Below are positions 61,352 through 64,000 of a stretch of DNA of 64,000 nucleotides, piece after piece. Where the stretch lies: NCBI GenBank assembly GCA_051208035.1, contig JBPJFZ010000002.1, positions 310,001-374,000 on the forward strand, in the 5' to 3' direction. The first letter of the stretch is position 1, and every line of letters begins with the position of its first letter. The translations under genes were made by a program, and so were the position numbers. The notes beneath the pieces are model-generated. The model saw only the letters and a program-made list of their open reading frames with translations. It was not told the origin of the DNA and did no database searches. Source of the DNA: JACKOB01 sp024234575. Lineage in GTDB: Bacteria > Pseudomonadota > Gammaproteobacteria > Pseudomonadales > Oleiphilaceae.

Positions 61352-62452
61352 ATGAAAAATCGGCTGTTTGGTTTCAAAGCTTTGGCATTGGGTATGATGG
61401 CCAGCTCGGCTGTCCTGGCTGCAGATAAAGAACTGCATATTTACAACTGGTCGGATTATATTGCCGAAGACACGATCACCAAATTTCAGGATGCGACTGG
61501 AATCAAGGTGACTTACGATGTTTATGATTCCAACGAAATTCTCGAAGCGAAATTATTTGCCGGTCGCAGCGGTTACGATCTGGCATTCCCCACAGCACGT
61601 CCTTTTGCCGATCGACATATCAAAGCAAAAATCTATCAGCCGGTTAACAAGGCGCAGCTAACAAACTATGGCAACGTTGATCCAGTGATTTTGCAGTCTC
61701 TGTCTGATATTGATCCGGGCAACCAGTATTTGGTGCCCTACATGTGGGGAACCACGGGTATTGGCTACAACGTCGAAAAAGTAAAAGCCATTCTCGGCGA
61801 TGATATGCCTTTGGATACCTGGCGCCTGGTGTTTGATCCGGCAATTGTTAAAAAGCTGTCTGCCTGTGGTGTATCGTTGATGGACGATGCAACGGAAGTG
61901 TTTGTGGCGGCACGCGCGTACTTGGGTAAGAGTACTGATGATTTCAGCAAAGATGCGATGAGCGAAGCTGCCGATGTGGTTAGCGCAGTCCGCCCGGATA
62001 TTCGTTACTTCCATAGCTCACAATATATCAGTGACCTGGCCAATGGTGACATCTGTGTAGCACATGGCTACTCTGGCGACATGCTGCAGGCACGGGATCG
62101 TGCCCTGGAAGCTAAAAATGGTGTGAACGTTGCCTATGCCGTTCCTTCTGAAGGCGCTGTTGTGTGGACTGACGTCATGGTCATCCCGGCGGATGCACCA
62201 AATGCAGAGTCGGCGAATGCGTTTATCAACTACATTCTGCAGCCTGAAGTGGTTGCCCCAATCACCAACTACGTTTCTTATGCCAATGCCAACACTAAGG
62301 CGTTTGATCTAGTAGATGAAGATATCCGTAATAACCCCGGTATTTATCCTTCAGAGCAGACACGTAAAAAACTGCTGGTGTTGAAAACCCCTGAAGAGAA
62401 AAATGTCCGTAATATGACGCGTTTATGGACTCGGGTTAAAACCGGTCAGTAA
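61352..62452 (+). CDS. potF: Polyamine ABC transporter substrate-binding protein (PotF/SpuD-like)
   Basis: A 366-residue periplasmic protein: signal peptide of about 23 residues ending VLA/AD; then KELHIYNWSDYIAEDTITKFQDATGIKVTYDVYDSNEILEAKLFAGRSGYDLAFPT, the hallmark start of PotF/SpuD, and PYMWGTTGIGYN near 130-141. Trp/Asp/Tyr residues fit an amine-binding pocket (putrescine or spermidine). AAGGAG at 61337-61342 fixes ATG 61352 over TTG 61349. A perfect terminator hairpin follows, then PotG, so the importer likely has partial read-through. Confidence 0.93.
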   Translation: MKNRLFGFKALALGMMASSAVLAADKELHIYNWSDYIAEDTITKFQDATGIKVTYDVYDSNEILEAKLFAGRSGYDLAFPTARPFADRHIKAKIYQPVNKAQLTNYGNVDPVILQSLSDIDPGNQYLVPYMWGTTGIGYNVEKVKAILGDDMPLDTWRLVFDPAIVKKLSACGVSLMDDATEVFVAARAYLGKSTDDFSKDAMSEAADVVSAVRPDIRYFHSSQYISDLANGDICVAHGYSGDMLQARDRALEAKNGVNVAYAVPSEGAVVWTDVMVIPADAPNAESANAFINYILQPEVVAPITNYVSYANANTKAFDLVDEDIRNNPGIYPSEQTRKKLLVLKTPEEKNVRNMTRLWTRVKTGQ

Positions 62453-62473
62453 CGTAATAGGGTTCATTAGTTG

Positions 62474-62503
62474 CACAAAATGCCCCTAATGGGGCATTTT
62501 GTG
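62474..62503 (+). terminator. Perfect stem-loop between potF and potG
   Basis: CACAAAATGCCCC (62474-62486) and GGGGCATTTTGTG (62491-62503) form a perfect 13-base stem with loop TAAT. The TTTT lies inside the right arm, so it acts as a terminator with the GC part as stem. It lies between binding protein and ATPase, fitting the need for more binding protein. Confidence 0.85.
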
Positions 62504-62590
62504 TTTGAGTGACGGTGTCTTTAGTGTCTTCGCCCAATGGGTAAGGCCTCGCTGTCGACGAAATTTTAACCGTTCAGAGTTCGCATCGAT

Positions 62591-63727
62591 ATGTCCCAGC
62601 TGCGTAATCAATCCGTCGAGTTTCAATGGCAGGATCCGGAAGAGGAACCTATTGTTCGTATTGAAGGGGTCAGTAAAGTTTATGGCACCATGTACGCCAA
62701 TGACGATATCAATCTCACTATTCACCGGGGCGAGTTTTTCTCGTTATTGGGGCCTTCTGGCTGCGGTAAGACCACACTTTTACGCATTCTCGCGGGTTTT
62801 GAGACACCCACATCAGGTAAAGTTTTTATCGATGGTGTGGATGTGACGCAGGTTCCTGCCTACGAGCGTTCTACCAATATGATGTTTCAGTCTTATGCGC
62901 TCTTTCCGCATATGACCGTTGAAGACAACATCGCCTTTGGTTTAAAGCAGGAACGGATGGAAAAACGGGCTCGTCAGGAGCGTGTGAATGAAATGTTACA
63001 GCTGGTGCAAATCGATAAGCTGGCAAAGCGGAAGCCGCACCAGCTATCCGGTGGCCAGCGTCAGCGAGTGGCATTGGCAAGGGCTCTGGCGAAGCACCCG
63101 AAAATACTGCTGCTGGATGAGCCACTGGGGGCGCTGGATAAAAAACTGCGGGAACAAACACAGTTCGAGCTGGTAAACCTGCAAGAGCGTTTGGGGGTAA
63201 CCTTTATTATCGTTACCCACGATCAGGAAGAAGCGATGACGATGTCGACGCGTATCGCACTGATGCATGAGGGGCGGGTAGAGCAGGTTGATCCGCCTCG
63301 TCGGATGTATGAGTTTCCGGCAACACGTTATTCGGCAGAATTTATCGGTCTGGTAAACCTGTTTGATGGCCATGTGATCAGTCAGGAAGATGATCGTGTG
63401 CTTATTCAGTGTGAAGATACCGAGCAGCCGATACTGGTGCGCCATAGTCAGCCGTTAACCGCTGGTATGCCGGTCACTGTGGCCATTCGTCCAGAAAAAG
63501 TTCAGGTTATGAACGACTCTGATGATCAGCCTAATCGCATCAAAGGTATTATTAAAGAAATCGCCTACCTGGGCGATGTATCGATTTATCACGTTGAATT
63601 GCCCAGTGGCAAAAGAGTGAAGTTTACACAGTCGAATATTCAGGCATTGGCTGAGCAACCGATTACCTGGGAGCAGGAAGTGCAGCTGGGCTGGCGTTAC
63701 AACAGTTGTGGAGTGCTGACGCAATGA
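62591..63727 (+). CDS. potG: Polyamine ABC transporter ATPase (PotG-like)
   Basis: A 378-residue ATPase: Walker A GPSGCGKTT at 54-62, signature LSGGQRQRVALARAL near 155-170, Walker B ILLLDEPLGALD near 174-186, H-loop VTHDQEEA, and a C-terminal TOBE domain (about 285-375). It powers putrescine/spermidine import. Coupled to the permease gene by an ATGA overlap. Confidence 0.95.
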   Translation: MSQLRNQSVEFQWQDPEEEPIVRIEGVSKVYGTMYANDDINLTIHRGEFFSLLGPSGCGKTTLLRILAGFETPTSGKVFIDGVDVTQVPAYERSTNMMFQSYALFPHMTVEDNIAFGLKQERMEKRARQERVNEMLQLVQIDKLAKRKPHQLSGGQRQRVALARALAKHPKILLLDEPLGALDKKLREQTQFELVNLQERLGVTFIIVTHDQEEAMTMSTRIALMHEGRVEQVDPPRRMYEFPATRYSAEFIGLVNLFDGHVISQEDDRVLIQCEDTEQPILVRHSQPLTAGMPVTVAIRPEKVQVMNDSDDQPNRIKGIIKEIAYLGDVSIYHVELPSGKRVKFTQSNIQALAEQPITWEQEVQLGWRYNSCGVLTQ

Positions 63728-64000
63728 TGCTGCCGCAGGCGATTGCCCAACGCAGCCGGGCTTTAATAATTGCAGTTCCCTGGTTTTGGTTGGCACTATT
63801 CTTTGTGCTGCCTTTTTTGTTCGTGCTTAAAATCAGTTTGTCCGAGCCCGCATTGGCGCAACCACCTTTTCTGGATGTGATCCGGGAAATCGAAGACGGG
63901 CTGGTGACGATCAAAGTCAATTTTGGCACTTACATACTTTTGCTGGAAGACTCATTGTATGTCAGCGCCCTGATAGGCTCGACCAAAGTTGCGGCCATCT
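63724..64000 (+). CDS. potH: Polyamine ABC transporter permease (PotH-like), partial
   Basis: The first 92 residues of an inner-membrane permease that continues past the window. It begins MMLPQAIAQRSRALIIAVP and has a first membrane helix WFWLALFFVLPFLFVLKISLS near 20-40, with the acidic periplasmic loop (EDGLVTIKVN) and GSTKVAAI near the edge, as in PotH. The ATG overlaps the potG stop (ATGA). No internal stop is seen. The second ATG at 63727 is an alternative start. Confidence 0.9.
   Translation, partial: MMLPQAIAQRSRALIIAVPWFWLALFFVLPFLFVLKISLSEPALAQPPFLDVIREIEDGLVTIKVNFGTYILLLEDSLYVSALIGSTKVAAI

Overview
This window is ordinary chromosomal DNA of a free-living, aerobic Gram-negative bacterium, most likely a marine gammaproteobacterium (Cellvibrionales/Spongiibacteraceae-like; this placement is an inference from gene content, moderate GC and domain architecture, not from a marker gene). 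No rRNA or tRNA gene, CRISPR array, transposase, integrase or phage gene was recognised. Coding density is high, most genes have good ribosome binding sites, and several use GTG or TTG starts.

Layout. 1-1046: C-terminal end of a hybrid histidine kinase cut by the window edge. 1326-3462: bufferin-type operon (small Cys-rich secreted peptide, MNIO/DUF692 enzyme, DUF2063 partner). 3431-8345: an orphan gene, a secreted protein with a strong terminator, a methyltransferase, and a porin plus PstS-like pair. 8537-10822: peroxiredoxin-glutaredoxin fusion with a dihydrolipoamide-dehydrogenase-like flavoprotein. 11088-17869: lipocalin Blc, a DUF4345 protein, a CHASE/PAS/GAF hybrid kinase, a membrane-anchored amphipathic-repeat protein, a REP-pair element. 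17898-22490: M14-like peptidase, LpxH-like phosphoesterase, chemotaxis receptor, ZntB-like transporter. 22778-27698: GtrA, GT2 and ArnT-like lipid-sugar genes running directly into a two-component system. 27817-31099: a REP copy, then an arsenic operon: an ArsC-ArsR fusion, GAPDH and ArsJ. 31121-34095: VF530, CvfB-like S1 protein, small K+ channel, ChrA chromate transporter.

34156-53568 is the most interesting part. It holds an ECF sigma factor with its ChrR-type zinc/cupin anti-sigma factor, a divergent FAD oxidoreductase, and about 9.5 kb further on a nine-gene operon (photolyase, acyl desaturase, NTF2-like protein, SDR, FAD oxidoreductase, DUF1365, Cfa-like methyltransferase, DUF2878, secreted protein of unknown family). 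The same promoter, TGATCC-N16-CGTAA, lies upstream of both the FAD oxidoreductase and the photolyase operon, so the window appears to contain both a singlet-oxygen/light stress regulator and two of its target units. Between them sit an alpha/beta hydrolase, an AraC regulator, an S15-type hydrolase and three secreted or orphan proteins, one a putative lipoprotein with a 9-bp tandem repeat.

53778-64000: a diguanylate cyclase; an unusual TRAP-like transporter (solute-binding protein plus a fused permease) facing a secreted lipase and its foldase LifO; an AraC regulator divergent from the lipase; and a polyamine ABC importer (PotF, PotG, start of PotH) running off the right edge.
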